Positions 55,954-64,000 of a stretch of 64,000 bases of DNA are shown here, piece after piece (the first letter of the stretch is position 1; every line of letters begins with the position of its first letter). The stretch is from Methylobacterium sp. Leaf465 (GTDB lineage Bacteria > Pseudomonadota > Alphaproteobacteria > Rhizobiales > Beijerinckiaceae). A program made the translations under genes and the position numbers. Below the pieces are notes generated by a model. That model saw only the letters and a list, made by a program, of their open reading frames with translations, did not search any database and was not told where the DNA came from. Location of the stretch: the NCBI RefSeq assembly GCF_001424705.1, contig NZ_LMRA01000034.1, positions 181,224 to 245,223 of the forward strand, in the 5' to 3' direction.

Positions 55954-56187
55954 GGGTCGGTGTGCTCCGTCAGGGGAGGGCCCGTGCCTGGGCACGACCC
56001 TCCGGGAATGGGCCGGAACGCCAAGGTTTGGGCGCCCCTTGGCGATGAAACTACGCAGCTTCGCATTGCGAAGCGGTTAACTGCCCACGCGGCCCATCTT
56101 ATCTTGACTTCAGGAATGTCCGGGCGTGGCGGGGATGGACTCCGTTCGCCTTGACAAGGCCGCCCCGCTCGCCCCCATGCGGGGGGC

Positions 56188-57372
56188 ATGTCCCTCGCGC
56201 CGCCCCCGCCCGACACCGCCGACCCCGCACCGTCCAGCCTCGACGCTTTCGCCCGGCAGGCCCTGGACGACCTCGATGCGCGCGCCCTGCGCCGCCGCCT
56301 CATCGACACCGCGCGCGGACCCGGTCCGATCGCGCACCGGGACGGCCGGACGCTGATCTCGTTCTCGTGCAACGACTATCTCGGGCTCTCCGACGATCCC
56401 CGCGTGATCGCCGCCGGACAGGAGGCGCTGGCGCGCTACGGCGCCGGCGCCGGCGCCTCCCGCCTCGTCACCGGCAATCATCCCGTCCTCGCCGCCCTGG
56501 AGGCGCGGCTGGCCGCCCACAAGGGCAAGGACGCGGCCCTGGTCTTCGGCAGCGGGTACATGGCCAATCTCGGCATCGTGCCGGCCCTGGCCGGCGCCCG
56601 GGACCTCGTCCTCGTGGACGCCCTCGGTCATTCCTGCCTGTTCGCGGGGGCGCAAGTCTCGGGCGCGACGATGCTGCGCTTCCGCCACAACGACGTCGGC
56701 CACCTGCGGGACATCCTGGCGGCGCGCCGCGGCCGGCACGGACGCGCGCTGATCCTCACCGAGCGGATCTTCAGCATGGATGGGGACCGCGCGCCTCTCG
56801 ACGCCATCCTGGAGGTTGCCGCCGCCCACGATGCCTGGACGCTGGTGGACGATGCGCACGGTCTCGGCGTGGTGGAGGCGGGGGCCCGCGCGCCCCTGGA
56901 GATGGGCACGCTGTCGAAGGCGCTGGGCTCGTATGGCGGCTATCTCTGCGCGTCGCGCGACGTCGTCGACCTCATGACCAGCCGGGCCCGCAGCTTCGTC
57001 TACACCACCGGCCTGCCGCCCGCCTCGGCCGCGACCGCTCTGCGCGCGCTGGAGATCATCGAGGCGGAGCCCGAGCGGGCTGCCCGCCCCCTGGCCCTGG
57101 CCCGCCGCTTCACGGCGCGCCTCGGACTGCCCGAGGCGACGAGCCCGATCGTGCCCGTCCACGTCGGGACGGCGGAGGCGGCGCTCGCGCTCTCGGCCGC
57201 CCTGGAGACGCGCGGCTTCCTCGTCGTCGCGATCCGGCCACCCACGGTGCCGGCCGGCACCGCCCGCCTGCGCGTGGCCTTCTCGGCCGCACACGACCCG
57301 GCGCAGGTCGACGGCCTGGCCGACGCGCTGCGGGCGCTCGGCATCGGCCCACGGGTTTCCCCGGAGACCTGA
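56188..57372 (+). CDS. bioF: 8-amino-7-oxononanoate synthase
   Basis: A 394-residue PLP enzyme that condenses pimeloyl-thioester and alanine, an early step of biotin synthesis. It shares the alpha-oxoamine synthase fold with hemA: FSCNDYLGLSDDPRV, GAGASRLVTGNHPV, DDAHGLGVVEAG and the PLP Lys in MGTLSKALGSYGGYLCAS. No other bio gene is adjacent. Convergent with the small ORF pair 11 nt away. Confidence 0.92.
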   Translation: MSLAPPPPDTADPAPSSLDAFARQALDDLDARALRRRLIDTARGPGPIAHRDGRTLISFSCNDYLGLSDDPRVIAAGQEALARYGAGAGASRLVTGNHPVLAALEARLAAHKGKDAALVFGSGYMANLGIVPALAGARDLVLVDALGHSCLFAGAQVSGATMLRFRHNDVGHLRDILAARRGRHGRALILTERIFSMDGDRAPLDAILEVAAAHDAWTLVDDAHGLGVVEAGARAPLEMGTLSKALGSYGGYLCASRDVVDLMTSRARSFVYTTGLPPASAATALRALEIIEAEPERAARPLALARRFTARLGLPEATSPIVPVHVGTAEAALALSAALETRGFLVVAIRPPTVPAGTARLRVAFSAAHDPAQVDGLADALRALGIGPRVSPET

Positions 57373-57382
57373 CCCGGACGGA

Positions 57383-57781
57383 TCAGGAGTTGGAGCGTGC
57401 GCCGCCGGACTCGTGATGCCGGTCCTGGAGCCGGTTCGATCGCTCCCGCGCCCGCCGGCGCTGGGCCGAGAAGCCGATCCAGCGCGTGACCAGGGGGCCG
57501 CGACGGCGAACGATCGGTGCCGCGTCCCCGGTCTCGCCCGTCAGGACGGTCACATCGGTATCCGCTGTCCCATCCGCGAGGTGGCTCTCTTCGGCGGGTG
57601 GGGCGTGACCGAAGGCTTCGGGATGGGTCTTTTCCGTCACGACGATGAGTCTCCTCCGGGAATCCTGGGTGTTGCCGTAGGTGGGGAGGGCCGCGCGTGC
57701 GACGGCGCCGATCCCTGCCGTCGCGTTCGTCGGGCCGGGCCCGTCGCCGAGAGGTCGGAGCTTGCGAATGTCAGCGGTCAT
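57383..57781 (-). CDS. Hypothetical protein, second of an overlapping pair
   Basis: A 132-residue ORF starting MTADIRKLRPLGDGPGPTNA. It is polar, with LIVVTEKTHPEAFGHAPPAEESHLADG in the middle and an Arg-rich tail; no motif I know. Support: the start overlaps the stop of the preceding 52-codon ORF as TGATG, a usual coupling arrangement. Without homologues this remains tentative. Confidence 0.45.
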   Translation of the reverse strand: MTADIRKLRPLGDGPGPTNATAGIGAVARAALPTYGNTQDSRRRLIVVTEKTHPEAFGHAPPAEESHLADGTADTDVTVLTGETGDAAPIVRRRGPLVTRWIGFSAQRRRARERSNRLQDRHHESGGARSNS

Positions 57782-57939
57782 CACGCCTGTTGCCATCTGC
57801 GCGGGACCCAGCGCGGCGCGCCGTGCGCGCCCGTGATCCCGTCCCCCTGCACGGCCCGCTCGTCGGGTCCTGCAGCGTCTGCAACAGCATAAGCAATCCC
57901 GCCGCCGGGTTGAGTCGGTTGCTTGGTCTGTGAGTCCAT
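57781..57939 (-). CDS. Hypothetical 52-residue peptide
   Basis: A short ORF, MDSQTKQPTQPGGGIAYAVADAAGPDERAVQGDG..., ending RRWQQA. It is hydrophilic and unrecognised. Its stop codon overlaps the ATG of the next ORF by one base (TGATG). A real pair is plausible but unproven; 57940-58130 upstream holds nothing I recognise. Confidence 0.38.
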   Translation of the reverse strand: MDSQTKQPTQPGGGIAYAVADAAGPDERAVQGDGITGAHGAPRWVPRRWQQA

Positions 57940-58130
57940 ATCTGTTGTCTCGGCGTCCCAAACAGACGTCCAACCGGCCGTTTGCCGGGCTATGGGGACG
58001 CTGCCCGGCCCACGGGACCGCGCGGTCCGCGTGGAATCCGGGCCGGCGACCCTGCGCTCAGACCCGTCGTGTGCGGGCCGATACGGCGTCGTTTCGGGGC
58101 GCCGCGGGGCTTTCGGCCGGCGCGGATCCG

Positions 58131-61100
58131 TCAGGCGGCGGCGGGCGCTTGGCCGGCCGCGCGCTCGTGGGCGAGCTTGACCACGCTGACCTGATCGACT
58201 TTGCCGGTCCCGAGCATGGGCACCCGCTCCACCACCACCACCTCCGCGGGAATCGCGATCTCCGGCACGCCCTTGCCCTTGGCGAAGCTCTGGTAGGCGG
58301 CGCGGGTCGCGTCCTTGCGTTCGGTGAACAGCACCAGCCGCTCGCCCTTGCGGGCATCCGGCACGGCGGCGACGGCGCTCGGGGTATCGGGCCACAGCTC
58401 GGCCGCGAGGGCCTCGACGCTGGCCAGCGACACCATCTCGCCGGCGATCTTGGCGAAGCGTTTGGCCCGGCCCTTGATGGTGACGAAGCCCTGGGCGTCG
58501 ATGGCGACGATGTCGCCGGTGTCGTACCAGCCCTCGGGGGGCGCCTCGATGCTGCCGGGGCGCTCGGGCCGCAGGTAGCCCAGCATGATGTTGGGACCGC
58601 GCAGGACGAGACGTCCACCCTCCGCGATGCCGGGCACCGGCTCCAGCCGCCAATCCTGGCCGGGCAGGAGGCGGCCCACGGTGCCGAAGCGGTTGAACAT
58701 CGGGGTGTTGAGCGCGACCACCGGGCCGCATTCGGTGACGCCGTAACCTTCCAGGATGCGCAGGCCGAACTTCTCGCCCCAGGTCTTGCGGGTGGATTCC
58801 TTCACCGCCTCGGCCCCGGCCACGACGTAGCGCAGCGAGCGCAGGTCGTAGGAATGGGCGGTCTTGGCATAGCCCGCCAGGAAGGTGTCGGTGCCGAACA
58901 GGACGGTGGCGTTGGAGCCGTAGATCAGCTCGGGCACGATCCGGTAGTGCAGAGGCGAGGGATAGAGGTAGACCGGGACGCCCGAGACCAGGGGCAGCAC
59001 CAGGCCGGCCGTCAGCCCGAAGGCGTGGAACACCGGCAGCACGTTGAACACCTTGTCGCTCGGCCCAAAATCGATCCGGGCGGCGACCTGCGCGGTGTTG
59101 GCGAGCATGTTGCGGTTGGCGAGCACCACGCCCTTGGGTGCGCCTTCCGAGCCTGAGGTGAACAGGATCGCGGCCGGGTCGTCGCCCCGCCGGGGCACCA
59201 GGGGCGCCCGCTTGGAGAGGAAGCCACGCAGCTTGTCGCCCGTCGTGATGCCGGCGCGGATGTCCTCGAGGTAGACGAGGGTGACGGCCCCCCGGATCGC
59301 CTCCACGAGGGCGCCGAGGCGGCCCTTCTCGATGAAGGCGCGGGAGGTCAGGATGGTGTCGACTTCGGCCGTTTTGCAGGCCGACAGGACGTTGGCGGCG
59401 CCCGCCGAGAAGTTGATCATGGCCGGAACCCGCCCGGCGGAGGCCAGGGCGAACAGGGTCACGGCCGCACCGTTGGCGTTCGGCAACATCACGCCCAGGG
59501 GCTTGCCGGAGGTGCCGAGCCCCTGCAGCTTCCGCCCGAGGATGTTGGCGCCCATCACCAGCCGGGAGAAGCTCAAGGATCCGGTCGGATCCTCGACGGC
59601 CGTGCGGCGCCAGCCGTGGCGGTCGCCCGCCTCCACGAGGGCCTGCATCAGGCCGCGGTCGATCTCGGTGGTGCGGAAGACGAGGTCGGACATGATTCCG
59701 TAGAGTGCGGCGCCCGCCGCCTGCCGGCGAGCCTTGCCCTTGAGGGCCGGGTCCACGCTAAGGGCGACCGGCGAAAGGATCGTGACGGTGACCTTCGGCC
59801 ACCAGCGCCGCTTCACCTGGTTCTGCGACAGGCGCGAGAAGACCGTCTTTTCCAGGCCGTCGATCTTCACCGGCACCACCATGGCCCCGGACTTGTCGGC
59901 GATGAGCCCGGCCCCGTCATAGACCTTCATCAGGCTGCCGGTGACCGTGAGGCGCCCCTCGGGGAAGATGATCAGCGTCTCGCCGCTCTTGACCGCATTG
60001 ATCAGGGTGCGGGTGGCCAGCGGCCGTGTCGGGTCCAGGGGCATCGCCTTCGTCATCGCCAGGAACGGCTTCACCCACCAGCGCTGCGCGATGCCGTGGT
60101 CCACGGCGAAGACCGGTTCCTGGTCCAAGAGGGAGAGCGCGAGGGGCGCGTCGAGGAACGAGACGTGGTTGAGGGCGATGATGGCGTTCGGGCCGGCCTT
60201 CTCGACGTTCTCCAGGCCGCGCACCTCCAGGCGGTAGAAGGCCCGGAACAGGATCGAGAGGAAGTCGCGGAACGGGCTCGTCGGCAGGACGGCCAGGATG
60301 ACCACGCCCGCCACGAGGTTGAGCACGCCGAGCAGGGTCAGGAGCGCAGCCATCGACCAGCCGGCGCCCTGGAGGGCGGCGAGGCCCAGCGCCCCCGTCA
60401 CCATGAAGGCGGCCGTGAGTACGTTGACGGCGCCGATGACGCGGGCCCGCTTGTCCTTGTCGGTCCAGGCCTGCACGGCGGCGAAGGAGGGCACGATGTA
60501 GAGGCCGCCGGCGACGGCGAGGCCGAACAGGTCGAGGGTGACGCGCAGGCCCGTCCCCGTGGTGAGGAAGTCCCAGGCGTCCGAGGGATCGCCGGAGACG
60601 GGCCCGAGATGCGCCACCGTCCAGGCGAGATCGAGCCCGAAGGCGCCCATCAGCAGGGCGCCGACGGGGGTGGGGAGCAGCACGATGCGACCGCTGGCGA
60701 GCCAGGAGGCCAGCCCCGAGCCCACCGCGATGCCGATGGAGAATACGGCGAGCAGGGTCGTCACCACGGTCTCGGAGCCGTTGAGGCTCTGGCGCACCAG
60801 GACGGGGAGCAGCGACAGCACCACGGCACCCACGAGCCAGAACCAGCTCACGATCAGCGAGCCGCGCCACAGCCGGGTGTCGCTCCAGAGATCGCGCAGG
60901 AGGGCACCGGTGGAGCGGGCGACGTTGGGGTCGACCCGCAGGGTCGGCGCGCCCTCGCCGGTGGACGGGATCGCCCGGGCCGAGAGCCAGCACAGGACGG
61001 CGAACACCATGATCATCGTGCTGAAGGCCAGCGCGCCGCCGCCCATGGCGGTGGCGAGGCCGGCCACGATGGTGCCGAGCAGGATGGCGAGGAAGGTCGC

Positions 61101-61547
61101 CGCTTCGACCAGGGCGTTGCCGGCGGTCAGTTCGTCCCGGCGCAGGTGGTCGGGCAGGATGCCGTACTTGATCGGCCCGAACAGGGCCGCGATCGTCCCG
61201 AACAGGCCGAGCGCCACGAACAGCACCGGCACGGAGTGCAGCCAGAACCCCAGGGCCGCCGCCGCCGCACCGAAGATCTCGGCGAATTTCAACCGCTTGG
61301 CGATGAGCGCCTTGTCGTAGCGGTCCGCCATCTGTCCGCCGAGGCCCGACAGGATGAAGAAGGGGCCGATGAAGACCGCGCCCGCCAGGGTGACCAGCAT
61401 CGGCGAGCTGCCACCGCCCGCACCGCCCACCTTGAACAGGATCAGGAATACGAGCGCGTTCTTGAGGAAGTTGTCGTTGAACGCCGAGAAGAACTGGCAC
61501 CAGAACAAGGGTGCGAAGCGGCGCGTCGTCATCAAGGTACGAAACAT
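58131..61547 (-). CDS. Fused MFS / acyltransferase / acyl-ACP synthetase (Aas-like)
   Basis: A 1138-residue three-part protein. Residues ~1-420 are an MFS-type transporter domain (FNDNFLKNALVFLILFKVGG, GLGGQMADRYDK, PIKYGILPDHL, typical of LplT). About 430-630 is a PlsC domain (ALNHVSFLDAPLAL with HX4D, FPEGRLTVTG). About 650 on is an AMP-ligase domain (LFTSGSEGAPKGVVLANRNM, EGYGVTECGPVVALN, YDTGDIVAID). It likely flips and re-acylates lysophospholipids in the inner membrane. GAGGAG precedes ATG 61547. Divergent from a TetR regulator with palindromes between. Confidence 0.92.
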   Translation of the reverse strand: MFRTLMTTRRFAPLFWCQFFSAFNDNFLKNALVFLILFKVGGAGGGSSPMLVTLAGAVFIGPFFILSGLGGQMADRYDKALIAKRLKFAEIFGAAAAALGFWLHSVPVLFVALGLFGTIAALFGPIKYGILPDHLRRDELTAGNALVEAATFLAILLGTIVAGLATAMGGGALAFSTMIMVFAVLCWLSARAIPSTGEGAPTLRVDPNVARSTGALLRDLWSDTRLWRGSLIVSWFWLVGAVVLSLLPVLVRQSLNGSETVVTTLLAVFSIGIAVGSGLASWLASGRIVLLPTPVGALLMGAFGLDLAWTVAHLGPVSGDPSDAWDFLTTGTGLRVTLDLFGLAVAGGLYIVPSFAAVQAWTDKDKRARVIGAVNVLTAAFMVTGALGLAALQGAGWSMAALLTLLGVLNLVAGVVILAVLPTSPFRDFLSILFRAFYRLEVRGLENVEKAGPNAIIALNHVSFLDAPLALSLLDQEPVFAVDHGIAQRWWVKPFLAMTKAMPLDPTRPLATRTLINAVKSGETLIIFPEGRLTVTGSLMKVYDGAGLIADKSGAMVVPVKIDGLEKTVFSRLSQNQVKRRWWPKVTVTILSPVALSVDPALKGKARRQAAGAALYGIMSDLVFRTTEIDRGLMQALVEAGDRHGWRRTAVEDPTGSLSFSRLVMGANILGRKLQGLGTSGKPLGVMLPNANGAAVTLFALASAGRVPAMINFSAGAANVLSACKTAEVDTILTSRAFIEKGRLGALVEAIRGAVTLVYLEDIRAGITTGDKLRGFLSKRAPLVPRRGDDPAAILFTSGSEGAPKGVVLANRNMLANTAQVAARIDFGPSDKVFNVLPVFHAFGLTAGLVLPLVSGVPVYLYPSPLHYRIVPELIYGSNATVLFGTDTFLAGYAKTAHSYDLRSLRYVVAGAEAVKESTRKTWGEKFGLRILEGYGVTECGPVVALNTPMFNRFGTVGRLLPGQDWRLEPVPGIAEGGRLVLRGPNIMLGYLRPERPGSIEAPPEGWYDTGDIVAIDAQGFVTIKGRAKRFAKIAGEMVSLASVEALAAELWPDTPSAVAAVPDARKGERLVLFTERKDATRAAYQSFAKGKGVPEIAIPAEVVVVERVPMLGTGKVDQVSVVKLAHERAAGQAPAAA

Positions 61548-61616
61548 GGAAGTCTCCTCGGACGACGCATGACTGCCCGCACGCGGCGATAGCGTCAAAT
61601 GGTGAACCACGCGTCA

Positions 61617-61633
61617 TTTGAACAACGTTCAAA
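61617..61633. promoter_or_regulatory. Palindrome 1 between aas-like gene and tetR
   Basis: TTTGAAC-AAC-GTTCAAA, 7-bp perfect arms with 3-nt spacer, 70 nt before the aas start. Size and symmetry suit a TetR-family dimer, and the regulator is encoded next door, so it is a likely operator for repression of the acyltransferase gene. Confidence 0.6.
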
Positions 61634-61667
61634 ACATATCGCCGCCGCAGATGGGGTTCAATGGCGC

Positions 61668-61686
61668 GATTGCACGGTGTGCAATC
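61668..61686. promoter_or_regulatory. Palindrome 2 before tetR
   Basis: GATTGCAC-GGT-GTGCAATC, 8-bp perfect arms with 3-nt spacer, 73 nt before the tetR start. It may be a second, different operator, possibly for autoregulation or for another regulator. It shares the 3-nt spacing of palindrome 1 but not its half-site. Confidence 0.55.
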
Positions 61687-61758
61687 TGAGCGGTCGGCCG
61701 GTGCAGTGCCGCACGGGGACGATGACCCGACCTCGGAATCCACGGAGCGGGAAACAGG

Positions 61759-62400
61759 ATGGCACGGGTGGAGAAACGGGGCACGGGCCCGCGCGGCGAG
61801 CACAACCGCGACGAGTTCCTCGCGCTGGTGACGAAGGCCGCCGAGAACCTCGTCCGGCGGGAGGGCCTGCGCGGCCTCGGGATGCGGCGGCTGGCCAGCA
61901 CCATCGGGTATGCGCCGAACTCGATCTACAATGCCGTCGGCGACCTCGATGCGGTGATGATGCGGGTCAATGCCCGCACCCTCGCCCGCCTGCACGCGGC
62001 CCTGGAATCCGCGGTGACGCCGGACGCCGCACCGCGCGACAAGGCCCTGGCCCTCGCCGATGCCTATCTCGGCTTCGTCGCCGCGGATCCCCAGGTCTGG
62101 AGCCTCGTCTTCGAGCACCAGATCGCGCCCGACAGCCCCTTCCCGGACTGGTACGCCGAAGCCCTGGGCCAGACGACCGACCTCGTCGCCCGCGTGCTGG
62201 CCCCCATTATCCCCGACCCGGACGAGCGCCGGCAGGCGGTGGCGGCCCTCTGGGCTGCCCTGCACGGCCTCGCTTCGCTCTCGACTTCGCGCAAGCTCGC
62301 GGTGCTGACACCGGAATCGCCCCGGGACCTCGCGCGTCTGCTTGTCCGACGCTTCCTCGACGGGCCGGACCGGGGAAGGCCCGAGACCGCGGGCGCCTGA
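61759..62400 (+). CDS. TetR/AcrR-family transcriptional regulator
   Basis: A 213-residue regulator with an N-terminal HTH (AENLVRREGLRGLGMRRLASTIGYAPNSIYNAVGDLDAVMM) and a C-terminal ligand-binding domain of the WHG type (WSLVFEHQIAPDSPFPDWYAEAL...AALWAALHGLASLS). It is divergent from the aas-like gene, separated by 211 nt with two perfect palindromes, so it probably controls that gene and itself in response to a lipid-related ligand. That ligand is inferred from context only. Confidence 0.88.
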   Translation: MARVEKRGTGPRGEHNRDEFLALVTKAAENLVRREGLRGLGMRRLASTIGYAPNSIYNAVGDLDAVMMRVNARTLARLHAALESAVTPDAAPRDKALALADAYLGFVAADPQVWSLVFEHQIAPDSPFPDWYAEALGQTTDLVARVLAPIIPDPDERRQAVAALWAALHGLASLSTSRKLAVLTPESPRDLARLLVRRFLDGPDRGRPETAGA

Positions 62401-62421
62401 GCACCCTCGGGCCGGTGGATC

Positions 62422-62778
62422 CTATAGGACGCTGCTGCGGCGCGTCCGCATCCCCTTGAAGAGGGCGGGATGGGGATCGGTGAGACCGCGCGATGCCGGC
62501 GGCTCCGGCGCCTTGTACGCTGGCTCCGCTCGGGCCGGGACCTCGCGCGCGTCGTCCGTCCTCGGCCGGCCGCCGCGGCGCTTGGCGGTCGAAGACCCCG
62601 AGTCGTGTAACTCGGACCGCGGCGCAGGCAGGAGCGACAGGCCGCCGAACGCGAGGAGGCAGGCGAGGCCGATGCCGGCGGAATGCCAGCTCGGCTCCGG
62701 CGCGATCATCATCGTCACGAGACCCCCGAAGGCGATGGCCGAGGCGAGATTGCGCGGTGTGAAGGGATCGATGGCCAT
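62422..62778 (-). CDS. Small membrane hypothetical protein
   Basis: A 118-residue protein with two hydrophobic segments near the N-terminus (ASAIAFGGLVTMMIAPEPSW and GIGLACLLAFGGLSLLPAP) and a basic, Pro-rich cytoplasmic-type tail. I do not recognise the family. The frame is open further upstream, but ATG 62778 (MAIDPFTPRN) begins the ordered part. It is convergent with tetR. Confidence 0.55.
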   Translation of the reverse strand: MAIDPFTPRNLASAIAFGGLVTMMIAPEPSWHSAGIGLACLLAFGGLSLLPAPRSELHDSGSSTAKRRGGRPRTDDAREVPARAEPAYKAPEPPASRGLTDPHPALFKGMRTRRSSVL

Positions 62779-63141
62779 GACACCATCATCCGCTGCGTCG
62801 CTCGCGACTTCGTGAAACGCATGATTCAATTTGTAGGGATTATATCGCCGTTGGGCCGGAGCCCTCCGATCGTATTCGGCCCCATGCCGACGGCGCAAAA
62901 TCCGTGACGCCAGTCGGGGTTTCGCCCTGCGACAGGATTGAGATTTCGATCGGCGCAAGGTCCGAGACCTCGGACTGATATCGGTGCTGCAACAAATCGC
63001 GAGATTTCCAGAAGCTCTGATGGGTTCTCGCTGGTGCAACCAGGGGTTCAGAACAATTCATTCGTGAACGCAAGATTTTAAGCATCCGCGATGCGTTGTG
63101 GCTGCTCGCCGCGCGTGTTGATTTGCTCCAGGCGGCACCCG
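62779..63141. other. Intergenic region before chemoreceptor pseudogene
   Basis: 363 nt with no gene. It is less GC-rich than the surroundings at 62810-62850 (TTCAATTTGTAGGGATTATATCG) and 63050-63085, and probably holds divergent promoters for the membrane protein and the chemoreceptor. No clear operator was seen. Confidence 0.35.
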
Positions 63142-64000
63142 ATGAAGTTCGTCGTGTCCGTCCAAAATCTCTTCATCCGCCGTCGTCTGATCGCGGCCTT
63201 CTCGCTCCTGACCGTCTTCGTGGTCGGCCTGGGCCTCCTGGCACTCTTCAGCACTCAGCGCATGCGCGCGCAGAGCCTGGAGGTCGAGACGAACTGGCTT
63301 CCGAGCATCTGCGCCCTGGGCGAGATCGATACGGTCACGGCCCGCATCAGCGCGGTCGTGCTTACGCATATCAGGCCACCGACCCGAAGCTGACGGCCTC
63401 GATCGAGGCGGACCTCGTGCGTTTCGACCAGAAGCTGGCCGATCGCCGGGCGATCTACGAGCCGATGATCGCCTCGCCGGAGGAGTGTGCTCTCTACGAC
63501 AGCTACCGGCGCGATGCGGCCGCCTTCCTGCCGATCCGCCAAGCCATCCTGGATCTCTCGCGCGGCGGACAGAAAGCCCAAGCCTTCGAGCTCTACGAGA
63601 GCAAGGGCCTGTCGGTTCGCCGTGCCGCGTCGAACACCCTGGAGAAGCTCGCGGCCCTCAACAATGACGGCGCCGCGCAGGCGCAGGCCCGCAGCATGGC
63701 CATCTTCGAGCAGACCCAGACCCTGGGTCTCACCGCTATGTTGGTGGCTCTCGTAATGTCGGCGCTGTCCGCCTTCCTGATCATCCGCGGCGTCACGCAC
63801 GGCATTCGCTCCGTGGTCCGGCCCATGCAGGCGCTGGCGGGCGGCGACCTCTCCGTGACCATCCCGCACCAGGGCGCCCGGACCGAGATCGGCACCATCG
63901 CGGACGCCGTCCAGGTGTTCAAGGACGGTCTGATCAGAATGCGGGCCCTGGAGGAGGACACGGTCCAGGCGCGGGCGGGGGCGGAGGCGCAGCGCCAGGC
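63142..64000 (+). pseudogene. Methyl-accepting chemotaxis protein, frameshifted, partial
   Basis: The first frame from ATG 63142 reads a membrane helix (RRRLIAAFSLLTVFVVGLGLLALFSTQRM) and the start of a four-helix sensor, then hits TGA at 63391-63393. From 63372 another frame continues without stop: QATDPKLTASIEADLVRFDQKLADRRAIYEPMI, a second membrane helix and a HAMP domain (RGVTHGIRSVVRPMQALAGGDLSVTIP...FKDG) to the window end. Adding one base at about 63372 (ATCAGG to ATCCAGG) joins both parts as ...THIQATDPKL, so a 1-nt deletion is likely, either natural or a sequencing error. It resembles the receptor at 13.9 kb. Confidence 0.82.

Overview
The window is GC-rich DNA from an alphaproteobacterium of the order Hyphomicrobiales (Rhizobiales), most likely Methylobacterium or Methylorubrum. 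The best single clue is a 557-residue formate--tetrahydrofolate ligase that closely resembles, from memory, FtfL of Methylobacterium extorquens. Other alphaproteobacterial habits agree: coaE next to dnaQ, hisD flanked by DUF2948 and UPF0262 genes, a C4-pathway 5-aminolevulinate synthase, a NepR-type anti-sigma factor and a long MFS-PlsC-AMP-ligase fusion. It reads as ordinary chromosome. No tRNA, rRNA, CRISPR array, insertion sequence or phage was seen.

Layout. 0-4 kb: end of coaE, dnaQ, a ribbon-helix-helix regulator with a likely operator of its own, a PHB-depolymerase-type esterase, panC on the other strand and a small exported protein. 4.3-11.9 kb: a tightly packed minus-strand MoxR/Bat operon (moxR, DUF58, DUF4381, BatA, BatB, BatC, BatD) ending in a class A beta-lactamase that overlaps batD by 4 nt. 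12-18 kb: a Cys/Met-rich peptide, a fluoroacetate-dehalogenase-like hydrolase, a chemoreceptor, pyrE, an MgtC-family protein and a short-chain dehydrogenase. 18-25.6 kb: an NlpC/P60 hydrolase, the DUF2948-hisD-UPF0262-phosphatase operon, a glycosyltransferase, a small secreted protein and murA. 26-30 kb: hemA convergent with tspO, a Cys/Met PLP enzyme with a possibly structured leader and an exported protein.

30-36 kb: divergent opgH and opgG/opgD for periplasmic glucans, then tex. 36-41 kb: a DUF4337 protein and a complete sulfate importer (sbp-cysT-cysW-cysA) behind a perfect palindrome. 41-43 kb: a gene-poor stretch with a tiny membrane peptide, an orphan NepR-like gene, an AT-richer small gene and an exported protein. 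43-48 kb: a two-subunit molybdenum hydroxylase and zapE. 48-52 kb: an acetyltransferase, small genes, a spermidine-synthase-like protein, ftfL and a metal-binding peptide. 52-56 kb: a TipF-like degenerate EAL protein, a HAD hydrolase, and cheY with cheZ. 56-64 kb: bioF, two overlapping small ORFs, the large acyltransferase/acyl-ACP synthetase fusion divergent from a TetR regulator with two palindromes between them, and a chemoreceptor broken by an apparent 1-nt deletion that runs off the window.

Most genes are housekeeping. The parts most worth a second look are the Bat operon coupled to a beta-lactamase, the orphan NepR paralogue, the clean candidate operators (RHH gene, sulfate operon, TetR/aas), the repeats before moxR and hemA, and the frameshifted chemoreceptor. 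I saw no wholly new multi-gene system that the sequence alone can prove.
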